A stretch of 64,000 nucleotides of DNA from Rheinheimera tangshanensis (GCF_014645135.1 NZ_BMLH01000001.1:496001-560000); one strand, 5' to 3'; positions 37,236-47,343 are shown, counted from the stretch's first letter. Translations and numbers: made by a program. Notes: generated from the sequence alone by a model not told the origin.

Positions 37236-37530
37236 ATTGTTTTATTACCGTTTTTCTGATCACAAGTCAGTGATGTGGGGCTTAATACTAAATAAATGTA
37301 GGAAAATTACAACACAAAAGCAGGCTTTTGCGGCAAGTTTCTCTCATTCGGAATTCTGTTTAGTTTACTGGCTACAGCCTTATTTTATAAGCTCTGCAGC
37401 CGGATCAAAGCTTACCATGAAAAAAACTAAAAACCATGTCAAAGCCGCGTCCGTATTGAGTTTTGTTGTCGAGCTCTGCCATAGTTTTTGTTATAGTCGC
37501 TTTATCTTGCTGTATAGGAAACCAAAACCC
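37236..37530. other. Divergent promoter region tal/yaaA
   Basis: About 295 bases without a supported gene. A long open frame through it is only an upstream extension of yaaA plus the tal antisense strand. A small inverted repeat ATCAC-AAGTCA-GTGAT (37259-37274) lies close to the tal start. No consensus promoter stands out. Confidence 0.5.
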
Positions 37531-38310
37531 ATGTTGATGGTGATATCACCCGCCAAAGATTTAGATTATCAAAGCCCATTATCTGTCACTGCTTTTACTC
37601 AACCCGCGTTGCTGGATCAAAGTGTGGAGTTGATGCCTTATTGCCGTACACTGACTCCTGCTCAGTTATCCAGCCTGATGCATATTAGTGATAAGCTGGC
37701 AGGTCTGAATGCGGCGCGGTTTGCACAGTGGTCCACACCTTTTAAACCGGACAATGCCCGTCAGGCTCTGTTTGCTTTTAATGGGGATGTCTATCAGGGC
37801 TTGCAAGCGTCCAGCCTGAAACAAAAAGATTTGGACTATGCCCAGCAGCATTTACGCATTTTAAGTGGTTTGTATGGTGTATTACGGCCTTTGGATCTGA
37901 TGCAGCCATATCGATTGGAGATGGGAACTTCTCTGGCAACTGGCCGTGGCAGCAATTTGTATCAGTTCTGGGGCGACCGCATCAGTACTGAACTGAATCA
38001 ACAGCTGGAGCAGTTAAATTCAGCAATGCTGCTGAACTTAGCCTCGCAGGAATACTTTAAAGCCGTCGATAAAAAAACGCTGAAAGCCAAAGTATTGAAT
38101 GTTGAATTTAAAGATTTCAAAAATGGCCAGTATAAAATTATCAGCTTTTTCGCTAAAAAAGCCCGTGGTTTGATGGCGCGTTATGTCATTGAGCAGCAGA
38201 TTGATCAGGTCGAAGGCCTTAAGCAATTTAACAGCGCTGGCTATCAGTTTAGCAGCACCGAATCCAAAGCCGATAAACTGGTGTTTACACGGATGCAACA
38301 GCAAGACTAA
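37531..38310 (+). CDS. yaaA: Peroxide-stress protein YaaA (DUF328)
   Basis: 259 residues from the ATG at 37531, the family length; the open frame reaches back to 37090 but those residues overlap tal and are not conserved-looking. [13 protein letters not shown] is the family start, and [19 protein letters not shown] and [11 protein letters not shown] are diagnostic. In E. coli YaaA limits free iron during peroxide stress and binds DNA. It is single, with a terminator at 38340-38367. Confidence 0.94.
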   Translation: MLMVISPAKDLDYQSPLSVTAFTQPALLDQSVELMPYCRTLTPAQLSSLMHISDKLAGLNAARFAQWSTPFKPDNARQALFAFNGDVYQGLQASSLKQKDLDYAQQHLRILSGLYGVLRPLDLMQPYRLEMGTSLATGRGSNLYQFWGDRISTELNQQLEQLNSAMLLNLASQEYFKAVDKKTLKAKVLNVEFKDFKNGQYKIISFFAKKARGLMARYVIEQQIDQVEGLKQFNSAGYQFSSTESKADKLVFTRMQQQD

Positions 38311-38339
38311 AACTTCTGGCTATCTTCGCGAAATAACCG

Positions 38340-38367
38340 AAAAAGCCGCGGAAAACTGCGGCTTTTT
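38340..38367 (+). terminator. Terminator after yaaA
   Basis: AAAAAGCCGCGG-AAAA-CTGCGGCTTTTT: strong GC stem with flanking A and T runs, 30 bases after the yaaA stop. Confidence 0.88.
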
Positions 38368-38429
38368 CCTGCGCTTTTTTAATTGGCTTTTGCTAAAATG
38401 CGCGGCTCTATTGATCCGAGTGTTGCCCT

Positions 38430-39728
38430 ATGAAATTCCCTGGTCGTCGTAAACTCAAACATTATTTTCCCGTGTCTCAGCCTAAGCTGGCTTTACCCAG
38501 CTACGAAGTGCGGCCTGAACTGGACACTTATATTGTGGGTTTGGACCAAACTATAGTGGATGTGATTGCCAACGTCAGCGACGAGTTCCTTGAAAAATAC
38601 GGCATAGGTAAAGGTTTATCTAATCTGGTTGAACATGGCAAAGCCGATTTGATCTATCAGGAACTGGTGGGTTCCAATGCGATTTCTGATCACTTTGCCG
38701 GCGGCACCATAGGCAATACAGTGCATAACTACTCAGTGCTGGCGGACGACAAGTCGGTATTGCTGGGCGTGATGTCGTCCAATATTCAGCTGGGTTCTCC
38801 GGCTTATCACTATTTATGCCATACCAGCAGTAAAGTCGACATGAACCACTTACAGGGAGTGCCTGGTGATATTGGTCGTGGTATTACTATGATCACCCCA
38901 GATGGCGAGCGCACTTTTGTTATCGATCCGGGCGACATGGACGAATTAACACCTGCTTATATTCCAACAGATATTATTGCCAAAGCCGCTGCTATAGTGG
39001 TCAGTGCTTATCCGCTGCGCGCTACTGACCAGCCTATTCAACAGGCTATGGTGAAAATGTTGTCCGATGCAAAAGTTGCAGATGTGCCTGTGGTGATGAG
39101 TTTAGGCACTAAACATTTAGTGGAAGAGCATAGGGAGCTGATTCAGCAAACTCTGGCGCAGTACGTTAATGTGCTGGCGATGAATGAGCTGGAAGCCGAA
39201 GCCTTGACTGGTTTTGCTGATCCTTTGCTTGCGGCAGAAGCAGCGCTAGATTATGTCGATATGGTGCTGCTGACCGCAGGTCCGGAGGGCTTGTATTTGT
39301 GTGGTTATACTGACGCTTCGGTTAAACGCGAGACCACCAACCCAATCAAATCCGGTGCTTTGGCAGACTACAACGAATTTGAGTTCAGCCGTCCTATGCA
39401 GAAAAAAGACTGCCAGCAGCCGGTCAAAGTCTATTCGCATATCGACCCTTATTTGGGTGGACCTGAGCGGATTAAAAACACCAACGGCGCAGGCGATGGC
39501 GCTTTAGCGGCGATTTTGCATGATATAGCAGCCAATCATTTTCACCGTCAAACCTTGCCTCTGTCCAGTAAACATGAACAACCTTATCTGGCCTATTCGT
39601 CTTTTGCCCAGATCTGTAAATACGCCAACCGCGTTAGTTACGCCATTCTGGTGCAAAATGCGCCACGCTTGTCTAAAGGCTTACCTGAGAAAGAGGACTC
39701 GCTGGAAGAAAGTTACTGGGACAGATAA
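38430..39728 (+). CDS. gsk: Inosine-guanosine kinase
   Basis: 432 residues, PfkB/ribokinase superfamily. The early FAGGTIGNTVHNYS and C-terminal KNTNGAGDGALAAILHD (anion hole and catalytic Asp) are present, and the N-terminus MKFPGRRKLKHYFPVS resembles E. coli Gsk. It phosphorylates guanosine and inosine in purine salvage. It is monocistronic, ended by a hairpin at 39758-39784. Confidence 0.93.
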   Translation: MKFPGRRKLKHYFPVSQPKLALPSYEVRPELDTYIVGLDQTIVDVIANVSDEFLEKYGIGKGLSNLVEHGKADLIYQELVGSNAISDHFAGGTIGNTVHNYSVLADDKSVLLGVMSSNIQLGSPAYHYLCHTSSKVDMNHLQGVPGDIGRGITMITPDGERTFVIDPGDMDELTPAYIPTDIIAKAAAIVVSAYPLRATDQPIQQAMVKMLSDAKVADVPVVMSLGTKHLVEEHRELIQQTLAQYVNVLAMNELEAEALTGFADPLLAAEAALDYVDMVLLTAGPEGLYLCGYTDASVKRETTNPIKSGALADYNEFEFSRPMQKKDCQQPVKVYSHIDPYLGGPERIKNTNGAGDGALAAILHDIAANHFHRQTLPLSSKHEQPYLAYSSFAQICKYANRVSYAILVQNAPRLSKGLPEKEDSLEESYWDR

Positions 39729-39757
39729 TAGAGTAACAGCCAGTTACAAATTCAGCG

Positions 39758-39784
39758 CAGAAGGCCGGCATGTCCGGTCTTCTT
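39758..39784 (+). terminator. Likely terminator after gsk
   Basis: AGAAGGCCGG-CATGT-CCGGTCTTCTT with one mismatch-like wobble, then ATTTTT, about 30 bases after gsk. Confidence 0.65.
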
Positions 39785-39846
39785 ATTTTTAGCGTCTTTC
39801 TATATAGTGCCGGTGACTTTTTCTGCTGCTGTACAAGGATGCCTGA

Positions 39847-42099
39847 ATGCTGCGTTGGTTTTTTCTCTGGATCGCTGTTTTTTCCTGTGCTGCTATCGCC
39901 GATATTCAAATCCCAAAAACCACTGAAACTATCAGCATTGATGGTGACTTATCTGATGCTGCCTGGGCGCAAGCCAACAAAGTACAGATAGAGATTAACA
40001 GCTGGCCATCGGAAAATACCCCAGCTCCGGTCGAAACCGAAGCTTTGCTGCTGGAAAACGGCGAGTATTTTTATCTGGCCTTTAAAGCCAAAGATCCCAA
40101 CCCTTCGCAAATCCGTGCTTTTTTAAAAGACAGAGACAATGTCTGGGAAGATGATTTAGTCGGCATCAAAATTGACAGCTACAACGATCAAAAATTGGCC
40201 TATCAGTTTTTCAGTAACCCGCTGGGTGTGCAGGCAGATGCGATAGAGAATGAGGTCACTGGCGATGAAAGTGATGCCTGGGATGGGATTTGGCACAGCG
40301 TAGGTCAACTGACCCCTGATGGCTATCAGGTAGAAATTGCTATCCCGCTACGTATTTTAAACTTTAATGACAAATTGGCACTGCAGCAATGGCGTATTGA
40401 GCTGGTGCGGTTTTATCCAAGGGATCTAAAACACCGCTTATCCAGCAATAAAATTGAGCGGGTAAATCCGTGCTGGATTTGCCAAATGCGTGTCGCTACG
40501 GGTTTTTCCGGTGCCAAACAAGGCAGTCATTTTAGTGTGGTGCCCTCTTTAGTCACAGGTGCAAGTCAGCAACGTGATGTAACAGCTGACGCGAAAACAG
40601 ACTGGCAGACAGAACCCAATACCGAAGTCAGTCTGGATTTAAAATGGGGCATCACACCGGACATTAACCTCAATGCCACACTCAATCCTGACTTTTCTCA
40701 GGTCGAAGCTGATGTGGCACAAGTTTCAATGAACGACACCTTCTCGTTATTTTTTGACGAAAAACGTGCATTTTTCCTTGATAACCAGGATTACTTCAGC
40801 TCACCGCTGGATTTGGTGTACACCCGCAATATTGGGGCTCCTGATACAGGCGCTAAGCTGACGGGTAAACAACAGCAGCATTCCTTTGCTTTTTTTGCCG
40901 CGAATGATGAAAAAACTACCTTTATCGTACCGGGCAACCTGGGTTCTGATGTTGCAATCCTGGATGAAGAAAGCACCAATGCTGTATTTCGATACCGCTA
41001 CGATTTAAGTGCTGACTTGTCTTTGGGCTGGATCAGCAGCTTGCGGCAAAGCGACAGCTATCACAACAACTTAGCTGGTCTGGATCTGAAGTATAAATTC
41101 ACCGATCAGGATCAATTGGTGTTGCAGTATTTATATGCCGACTCAGCCTATTCAGCAGCCTTACGCCAGAGCTTTGCAGATTCAGAGGCGGGTTTACGCC
41201 TGGCAGATGATTTATCCGATCCGGCTTACTTTTTGATGTATGAGCACGATGACGGGGCTTGGTTCTGGAATACCGAATACCTGGCGCTGGAACAAGACTT
41301 TCGCGCTGATATGGGCTATATGCCACAAACCGACTTTCATAAATTTGTGCAGGGTTTGGGCTATCAGTGGTTTTCTGACAACAACTGGTGGAACAGGGCG
41401 ATTTTGAGCGGCGACTGGGATATCAGCCATAATGCCAATAATGAACTCTTGGAAAAAGAAGCAGAGCTATTTTTGGAGTTATGGGGTCCACAACAAAGCT
41501 TTTTCTCTGTGAGTCTTGCCGACAGAGATAAAACAGGTCCTCGTCTGAATAACAACTCGCTGGCTATTGATGGCAATACACTGATGTTTAACGAACAAAG
41601 ACTGACCACTTTTGCCGAATTCAGGCCTTTACCTGCGCTTTATGCCAATGCCGAAGTAGAGCTGGGAGATGCCATAGATTACCGCAACAACAGGCTGGGC
41701 GAGCTGGTGCAGTTCGCACCGGAAATCAGCTGGAACGCCACTACACATTTGCAAGTTGAAGCCCGCCATACCTACAGATATTTAGAGGCTGATGGTGCCG
41801 AGGTCTTTACCGCCAACCTGACTGACTTGCGATTTAGCTATCAGTTTTCAGTGCGTAGTCTGTTGCGCCTGACTTTAATTTACAGCGATATTGTGCAGAA
41901 CCCGCTGAATAATCCGGGTCTTACCCAGCAATTGGAGCGTAGCTTGGGTAGTCAGTTGTTATATTCTTACAAACTGAATCCACAGACCTTATTTTTCGCC
42001 GGATACAGCGATAATGCCTATCAGGATGATGAATTAACCAGTTTGGAGCGGGATCAGCGTTCTGTCTTTATGAAGTTCAGTTACGCCTGGTTGCTTTAA
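39847..42099 (+). CDS. Exported CBM9-like/DUF5916 beta-barrel-type protein
   Basis: 750 residues with a signal peptide (cut near CAAIA, residue 18). Residues about 20-200 form a carbohydrate-binding family 9-like domain (ISIDGDLSDAAWAQAN start, AIPLRIL near the end), and residues about 225-750 match DUF5916, a large beta-rich region ending in an aromatic-rich strand (FMKFSYAWLL), as outer-membrane barrels do. FFDEKRAFFLDNQDYFSS is typical of the family. Function is unknown; family members often accompany protein or glycan uptake. It stands alone between gsk and a binding-like protein. Confidence 0.82.
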   Translation: MLRWFFLWIAVFSCAAIADIQIPKTTETISIDGDLSDAAWAQANKVQIEINSWPSENTPAPVETEALLLENGEYFYLAFKAKDPNPSQIRAFLKDRDNVWEDDLVGIKIDSYNDQKLAYQFFSNPLGVQADAIENEVTGDESDAWDGIWHSVGQLTPDGYQVEIAIPLRILNFNDKLALQQWRIELVRFYPRDLKHRLSSNKIERVNPCWICQMRVATGFSGAKQGSHFSVVPSLVTGASQQRDVTADAKTDWQTEPNTEVSLDLKWGITPDINLNATLNPDFSQVEADVAQVSMNDTFSLFFDEKRAFFLDNQDYFSSPLDLVYTRNIGAPDTGAKLTGKQQQHSFAFFAANDEKTTFIVPGNLGSDVAILDEESTNAVFRYRYDLSADLSLGWISSLRQSDSYHNNLAGLDLKYKFTDQDQLVLQYLYADSAYSAALRQSFADSEAGLRLADDLSDPAYFLMYEHDDGAWFWNTEYLALEQDFRADMGYMPQTDFHKFVQGLGYQWFSDNNWWNRAILSGDWDISHNANNELLEKEAELFLELWGPQQSFFSVSLADRDKTGPRLNNNSLAIDGNTLMFNEQRLTTFAEFRPLPALYANAEVELGDAIDYRNNRLGELVQFAPEISWNATTHLQVEARHTYRYLEADGAEVFTANLTDLRFSYQFSVRSLLRLTLIYSDIVQNPLNNPGLTQQLERSLGSQLLYSYKLNPQTLFFAGYSDNAYQDDELTSLERDQRSVFMKFSYAWLL

Positions 42100-42196
42100 C
42101 AAATCGTGACATAGTTCTGGCAGAAAAAGCTTTACAGCCTAAAGACTTCACTTTTATGCTGACTTTACAGAGCATGGAGTTGGGTAGTCAGAAGTG

Positions 42197-43060
42197 ATGC
42201 GTTGGAAGCTTGTTTGTATCATTGGAATAATGCTTTGTTGTAGCCACCAGTTGCAGGCTAAATCACAGGACGTATATTTCCAGAGTAAAATGTCACCGGA
42301 CTGGTTAAGCACCACACCAACTACAATCGAAAGTCTTGAGCTGAAGTTAATGCGGTTGATTTTGGCGCAAAGCTCTGATTTAACTCCGCATTTCCGTCAG
42401 GTTAATCACACTAAAGCTACGGAGTTGACTCGTACCCAGTCTTCCAGTTGTATGGCCAGTATCTTAAAAAATCCACAACGAGCTGCCGAGTTTATTTTCA
42501 GCCAACCGCTTTTAGCGACGGAAGGATTAAGACTTTATCTGCCTATTGAAAGTCCGTTACATACCAAACTACAATCCCGGCTAAAGCTCTGGGGTGGCAA
42601 AGTGCAGCTGCGGGATTTGTTGTTGACTGAATCAGGTTTTGTGTTAGGACTGGATCAGGAACGCTCCTACGGTGCAGGGTTGGATGTGCTATTAAAAGAA
42701 AAAGTACTTCGGCGTAGTTTGTACTTTAAACAAAGTGGCGCTCAGATTGCGCAGCTCTGGCCCATGTTGCAGCAGGGCCGAGTGTCAGCTGTACTGGAAT
42801 ATCCTTTTATGTTGGCAACGACAGATGCCAGTAGGCTGCACAGTTATGAAGTCGCTGAAGCCGAACCTTTGCAACTGGGTTATTTTGCTTGTAATAAAAG
42901 TGAAACTGGTCAGGCTATTATCAATAGTCTGGATCAAAGCATCCAGGCTTTGGTAGGTACCCAGGCTTATCTGGATTTGCATTTAACGACAGTACCGACA
43001 GAGCGGCAGCAGGCGTTTATACAAAATTACAATCAGCTAATGCTGGGTAAGCTAAATTAA
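42197..43060 (+). CDS. Periplasmic solute-binding-like protein (family 3 type)
   Basis: 287 residues with a signal peptide ending near LQA (about residue 22). The layout resembles a degenerate family-3 binding protein: an early region with CMASILKNPQRAAEFIFSQPLL, and a second lobe with a QGRVSAVLEYPFML hinge-like segment. No transporter gene is adjacent, so it may act as a sensor or orphan. The start is an ATG at 42197, just after an in-frame GTG at 42194. Identification is by pattern only. Confidence 0.6.
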   Translation: MRWKLVCIIGIMLCCSHQLQAKSQDVYFQSKMSPDWLSTTPTTIESLELKLMRLILAQSSDLTPHFRQVNHTKATELTRTQSSSCMASILKNPQRAAEFIFSQPLLATEGLRLYLPIESPLHTKLQSRLKLWGGKVQLRDLLLTESGFVLGLDQERSYGAGLDVLLKEKVLRRSLYFKQSGAQIAQLWPMLQQGRVSAVLEYPFMLATTDASRLHSYEVAEAEPLQLGYFACNKSETGQAIINSLDQSIQALVGTQAYLDLHLTTVPTERQQAFIQNYNQLMLGKLN

Positions 43061-43129
43061 GTGAGCACCAGCCAACCCGATGTAGTTCGCCTTTTGATGC
43101 AGCTGACTATATCGGGTCAGGGCAAAGAA

Positions 43130-44359
43130 TTAACCTTTGGCCTTAGCGGCTTTTTTCAGCGCTTTTTTCTTCGCTGCTGTTTTAGGTTTTTTCTGTTTAG
43201 TCGGCGCTTTGGCTTCTTTGTGTTTAGGGCGTAAGCCTTCAATAAAGCGGCGTTTGAGTGGCTGCTCTGTATAACGCTCTACTTTCCCTACCACACCAAT
43301 ATCGTGAGCTTCTACTAACGAAATAGCAGTGCCTTTTTTACCAGCGCGGCCGGTACGGCCAATTCGGTGCACATAGACATCGGCAGTACGTGGCATATCG
43401 TAGTTAATCACATGAGTGATATCGTCAATATCCAGACCACGAGCCGCTATATCGGTCGCCACCAGAATACGCACCTGATTGTTACTAAAACGTGCCAAAG
43501 CAGTCTGACGTTTGTCCTGTGCCATTTCGCCCTGTAACCAGCAACATTTTAAACCTGCGGCTTCAAGCTGACCTGTTAAGGTGGCTAAACGTTCACGAGT
43601 CTTCACAAAGACGATGACTTTGCTGACATCTTCTTGCTTCAGAATATGGATAAGCAGCGCCAGTTTATGTTCGGCATCGTCAGCAGCATGCATCCACTGC
43701 TGAATCTTGGCTTTTTCGCGACGTGGTGGCGCGGCTTCAATCAGCACAGGTTCACGTAAAGCGCGCTCCGAAAACTTATTGACGCCATTACCATCCAAAG
43801 TGGCGGAGAACAACATGGTCTGACGACGACGTTTGGCTTCGAGAATAATGCGGTTCATCTCACCAACAAAACCCATATCCAGCATACGGTCGGCTTCGTC
43901 GAGGATCAGCACTTCTACTTCGTCGGCATGGAAACTTTCGTTATCCAGATATTCAATTAAACGACCTGGTGTAGCCACCAGAATATCGTTGTTTTTTTCT
44001 AAGGTTTCTTTGTGACTGCCGTAGTTGATACCGCCAGTGATCACACCAGCGTGCAGGTCGGTCAGCATAATCAGCTGCTGCACCTGTTCAAAAATCTGGT
44101 AGGCCAGTTCACGGGTTGGCGTCATGATGAGTACACGGGCAAAACCCGGATCGCGGCGCGGAAAATCCAGCAGGTACTGAATAGCCGGCAATAAAAACGC
44201 CAGCGTTTTGCCTGTGCCTGTAGGTGCACTGGCCAGTATGTCGCGGCCTTCCAAAGCCACAGGAATAGCCAGTTTCTGAATGCTGGTCGCTTCTTTAAAA
44301 CCCGCTTTACTCAGGGTTTTCTCTAAGCTGTCATCCAGTTGAAACTCAGCAAAGGTCAT
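43130..44359 (-). CDS. srmB: DEAD-box RNA helicase SrmB
   Basis: 409 residues from the ATG at 44359, which has AGGA upstream; a GTG at 44389 would add ten residues. All helicase motifs are present: APTGTGKT, PTRELA, DEADRMLDMGF, SAT, and HRIGRTGRAG. The C-terminal tail is very lysine-rich (near residues 380-409), as in SrmB. It helps 50S ribosome assembly. The divergent neighbour is trmN6, the same arrangement as srmB/yfiC in E. coli, which supports the specific name. Confidence 0.92.
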   Translation of the reverse strand: MTFAEFQLDDSLEKTLSKAGFKEATSIQKLAIPVALEGRDILASAPTGTGKTLAFLLPAIQYLLDFPRRDPGFARVLIMTPTRELAYQIFEQVQQLIMLTDLHAGVITGGINYGSHKETLEKNNDILVATPGRLIEYLDNESFHADEVEVLILDEADRMLDMGFVGEMNRIILEAKRRRQTMLFSATLDGNGVNKFSERALREPVLIEAAPPRREKAKIQQWMHAADDAEHKLALLIHILKQEDVSKVIVFVKTRERLATLTGQLEAAGLKCCWLQGEMAQDKRQTALARFSNNQVRILVATDIAARGLDIDDITHVINYDMPRTADVYVHRIGRTGRAGKKGTAISLVEAHDIGVVGKVERYTEQPLKRRFIEGLRPKHKEAKAPTKQKKPKTAAKKKALKKAAKAKG

Positions 44360-44502
44360 TTTTTCCTGTGCAGTGTTGATTTCGCTCACGCTGTTCTTAC
44401 CTTCTGTTTAGATCACGTTTAATAAGATGATGTTCTGTACTGACATACAAAACAGCTTCTTATACACTGCCACTCTTTTGGCCTTAGTAAGTAAGGGCAG
44501 TA

Positions 44503-45231
44503 GTGAGCGGCTTTTGGTGTAAAGAATTTTTTGTTGGCCACGACCGCTGTGCGATGAAAGTCGGCACGGACGCCTTGCTGTTGGGCGCCTGGGCCACTTT
44601 ACCCAAGGCTGGCACAGCACTGGATATAGGGGCAGGTAGTGGCATTTTGTCTCTGATGCTGGCGCAGCGATTGCAAAAATCTGGGCTGAACCCATTGGTT
44701 TATGCTGTCGAATTGGACCAGGATGCGGCCTTACAGGCGCAAGAAAATGTGGCGGCCAGTCGCTGGGCGGCACAAATCCATGTCATTCAGGCCGATATTC
44801 TAACCTATGCGGCGACGGATAACCAACCAGAGCATGGATTTGAACTGATTATCAGCAATCCGCCTTATTTTCAGCAGAGTTTAGCCGCTTCAGATCCGAA
44901 GCGTCATCAGGCCCGCCATACCGATAGTTTATCTTTTACTGACTTAGCTTTAGTTGCCAAAAAGCTCGCCGCGCCGGATGCACATTTTTGTTTAGTCTTG
45001 CCCGTGGACGCAGATTTTAGAGCGGTAGCAGAGCAGGCTGGTTGGACTTTGCAACGACGTTGTCTGGTTAAAACTGCTACGCATAAAGCCGCTAAATTGC
45101 AGCTGTTGGATTTTAGTGCCAGTGCCGTAACTAGCCAGGTTGAACAGACAGAACTCTTGATACAACAAAGCCCAGGCCAGTACAGTGATGACTATCGAAC
45201 CCTTCTGGCCGATTTTTATTTAAGGTTTTAA
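44503..45231 (+). CDS. trmN6: tRNA1(Val) (adenine-37-N6)-methyltransferase
   Basis: 242 residues from a GTG at 44503. The start GFWCKEFFVGHDRCAMKVGTDALLLGAW in pieces is the YfiC/TrmN6 signature; SAM loop ALDIGAGSGILSL and catalytic NPPYF (IISNPPYFQQS) follow. It makes m6A37 in the valine tRNA. Divergent from srmB and followed after 3 bases by the YcaQ-like gene. Confidence 0.92.
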   Translation: MSGFWCKEFFVGHDRCAMKVGTDALLLGAWATLPKAGTALDIGAGSGILSLMLAQRLQKSGLNPLVYAVELDQDAALQAQENVAASRWAAQIHVIQADILTYAATDNQPEHGFELIISNPPYFQQSLAASDPKRHQARHTDSLSFTDLALVAKKLAAPDAHFCLVLPVDADFRAVAEQAGWTLQRRCLVKTATHKAAKLQLLDFSASAVTSQVEQTELLIQQSPGQYSDDYRTLLADFYLRF

Positions 45232-45234
45232 CTG

Positions 45235-46428
45235 ATGACTGCCTCTTGCCCCTTTAGCCCCAAAGAGTTACGCCAACTGATACTGCAGCATCAGGGCTTA
45301 CTTCAACCAGCATCCGGCAAAGCAGCTGTGGCACAAGTGCTACAACAAATCAGTTATGTGCAGTTGGATTCTATTTATGTGGTGGAGCGGGCGCATCACC
45401 ATGTGCTGTATAACAGAGTAAAAAACTACCAGCCAAAGCTGTTAGATAAAGCACTGCAGCAAAAACAAAGTTTTGAATACTGGTCGCATGCAGCGTCCTT
45501 TTTGCCCGCTGAAGATTATCGTTTTAGTCTGCAGCGCAAGCTGTTACTGCAAAACGGTAATAACCACTGGTTTAAGCCTGAACAGCAACTGATGAATGAA
45601 GTGTTGGTTCGCGTTGAGGCCGAAGGTCCACTAAAGGCCAGTGATTTTGCCGGTAATAATGGCAATGCGGGTAAGAAAAACGGTGCCTGGTGGGACTGGC
45701 AGCCCGCCAAGCAGGCGCTGGAGCAGCTGTTTATGCAAGGCAAGTTGATGGTAGCGCGGCGGGATAAATTCCAGAAGGTCTATGATCTGGCGGAGCGGGT
45801 CTGGCCCGATCATGCGGAGCATCAGGCACCTACAGACTCTGAGTTTGCCGATTATTTAATAGAGCGTTGCCTGCAAAGTCAGGCTGTGGCCACAGTGCAG
45901 CAAATAGGTTATCTGCGTAAAAATATGCAGTTGGCACTCAAGCAACAGCTAAAACAACAGCTGGAGCAGGGCAGGCTGCAGACTTTTTTGCTGGATGGAA
46001 AGATCTATTACTATAGGCCCCAGTTAGCGCTCACTAACAAACTACCTAATAAAGTGCCCAATAAAGTCTGGCTGTTGTCGCCTTTTGATAACTTAGTGAT
46101 CCAGCGCGACCGGCTAAAGCAGCTGTTTAATTTTGATTATCAGATTGAAGTGTATGTGCCCGCCGCCAAACGGCAGATTGGTTATTACAGCCTGCCAATT
46201 TTGTATAAAGACCAATTTATCGGCCAGGTAGATGTTAAAGCAGACAGAGCCAGCAACACCTTATTGCTGCAGCATTTAGTGCTGGATGAGCAGGTCAGAC
46301 TGACGGATGCATTAAAAGCGGCTTTAACCAAAGCAGTGGTGGACTATGCCAGTTTTAATGGCTGCGACAGTTGGCAGTTGATCAAAGCTAATAGCGACAT
46401 TCGTCAGTGGTTGTTAGAAAGATTGTGA
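45235..46428 (+). CDS. ycaQ: YcaQ/AlkZ-like winged-helix DNA glycosylase
   Basis: 397 residues of the HTH_42 family. The catalytic-loop motif is QLD (in YVQLDSIYVVERAHHHVLY), the Q-hydrophobic-D form found in YcaQ, rather than the QxQ form of Streptomyces AlkZ. SPFDNLVIQRDRLKQLFNFDY is another family signature. YcaQ-type enzymes unhook DNA interstrand crosslinks and remove bulky N7-alkyl purines. It is co-oriented with trmN6 with a 3-base gap, so probably co-transcribed. Confidence 0.88.
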   Translation: MTASCPFSPKELRQLILQHQGLLQPASGKAAVAQVLQQISYVQLDSIYVVERAHHHVLYNRVKNYQPKLLDKALQQKQSFEYWSHAASFLPAEDYRFSLQRKLLLQNGNNHWFKPEQQLMNEVLVRVEAEGPLKASDFAGNNGNAGKKNGAWWDWQPAKQALEQLFMQGKLMVARRDKFQKVYDLAERVWPDHAEHQAPTDSEFADYLIERCLQSQAVATVQQIGYLRKNMQLALKQQLKQQLEQGRLQTFLLDGKIYYYRPQLALTNKLPNKVPNKVWLLSPFDNLVIQRDRLKQLFNFDYQIEVYVPAAKRQIGYYSLPILYKDQFIGQVDVKADRASNTLLLQHLVLDEQVRLTDALKAALTKAVVDYASFNGCDSWQLIKANSDIRQWLLERL

Positions 46429-46530
46429 CTGTATGCACGATAAGTACTATTAAAAGTTGGAATTGTACCTATATCAAGCTTCTGGTACTTTTGTTTGCAT
46501 TCTATTTACATGTTGTCAGGGAAGATGGTG

Positions 46531-47343
46531 ATGGTTAAATTCTATGTTACGTTCTTTATCTGCTGTATGATTTTTACGCTGCAGGCTTCGACTGAGGTTG
46601 AATCCATGCAACTGTCTCCGGGCTTGTGGGAAGGGATTAGCTCCGACAAGATGAGCTATCAGGTACTGGAGATCACAGAGAAAGGGCAACATCGCTTTAT
46701 CTCGGCTAAGCTTACGAACGGCTTCAAGAATGGCATTGTCTATTCTTTTCATGATCAGCAGGTCAAATGCAGCTCATCTGAATGTATCGTGGATGTCGCA
46801 CACCCGCAGCGTTCTGACGAACTTTTGAGGCTGATCCTGACTCCTTATCTGGATGAGTATTTTACCGTCTTGCATATTCACCGCGATCAAAATGGCAGGC
46901 CTGTGTTGACCGAGCATTACAGGCTAAGTAAGCAAACAAAAAAATCGACAGTGACGCGTTTTCTTGATGCACGTTTGGAACAGTTAAAAAAGCTAAAACC
47001 TGCTTCTGAGGGGGAGATGGATGGTGTCTGGATTGGTGTGATGAACTCGTCTGAAGGTTCAGCCGATATGGTGCTGTTAGAGTTTTATAGTCAGCAGATG
47101 TCCATTATCACCCGCTACATCAATGGCACTGAGTACACTCATGTTGCTACCTTTAAACCTGAAGACGTCAGTAAGCGTGGGGAGCACTTTTTAATTCGGG
47201 CGACTCACCCTATTAAAGATAGCAATCGTGAACTGACGCTCCATCGCAACGGCGACAATTTTATAGAGGGTTACTGGTCCGAATCTTTAAGAGGCCAGAT
47301 AGCCTACGCTGGTAGTTTCAGGTTATATCATTTAGGTAAATAG
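46531..47343 (+). CDS. Secreted protein of unknown function with two repeated domains
   Basis: 270 residues from the ATG at 46531, which has agggaag six bases upstream; the frame extends to a TTG at 46495. A signal peptide covers about residues 1-20 (TLQAS). The rest looks like two tandem copies of one beta-rich domain: both begin G-x-W-x-G (GLWEGIS and GVWIGVM), have a V/L-LE-[IF] strand, an AHP/THP motif followed by a D and an R/E-L, and a closing FRL/YRL strand. I do not recognise the family. It is monocistronic and convergent with the pectin enzyme operon. Confidence 0.65.
   Translation: MVKFYVTFFICCMIFTLQASTEVESMQLSPGLWEGISSDKMSYQVLEITEKGQHRFISAKLTNGFKNGIVYSFHDQQVKCSSSECIVDVAHPQRSDELLRLILTPYLDEYFTVLHIHRDQNGRPVLTEHYRLSKQTKKSTVTRFLDARLEQLKKLKPASEGEMDGVWIGVMNSSEGSADMVLLEFYSQQMSIITRYINGTEYTHVATFKPEDVSKRGEHFLIRATHPIKDSNRELTLHRNGDNFIEGYWSESLRGQIAYAGSFRLYHLGK

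Noticed and set aside
37090-37530. Long upstream extension of yaaA
   Set aside because: It overlaps tal antisense, and the family starts at [10 protein letters not shown] at 37531.
43075-43117. ACCCGAT/ATCGGGT repeat between the binding-like gene and srmB as a terminator
   Set aside because: Only 7 pairs with a loop of about 29 bases and no T run on either strand.
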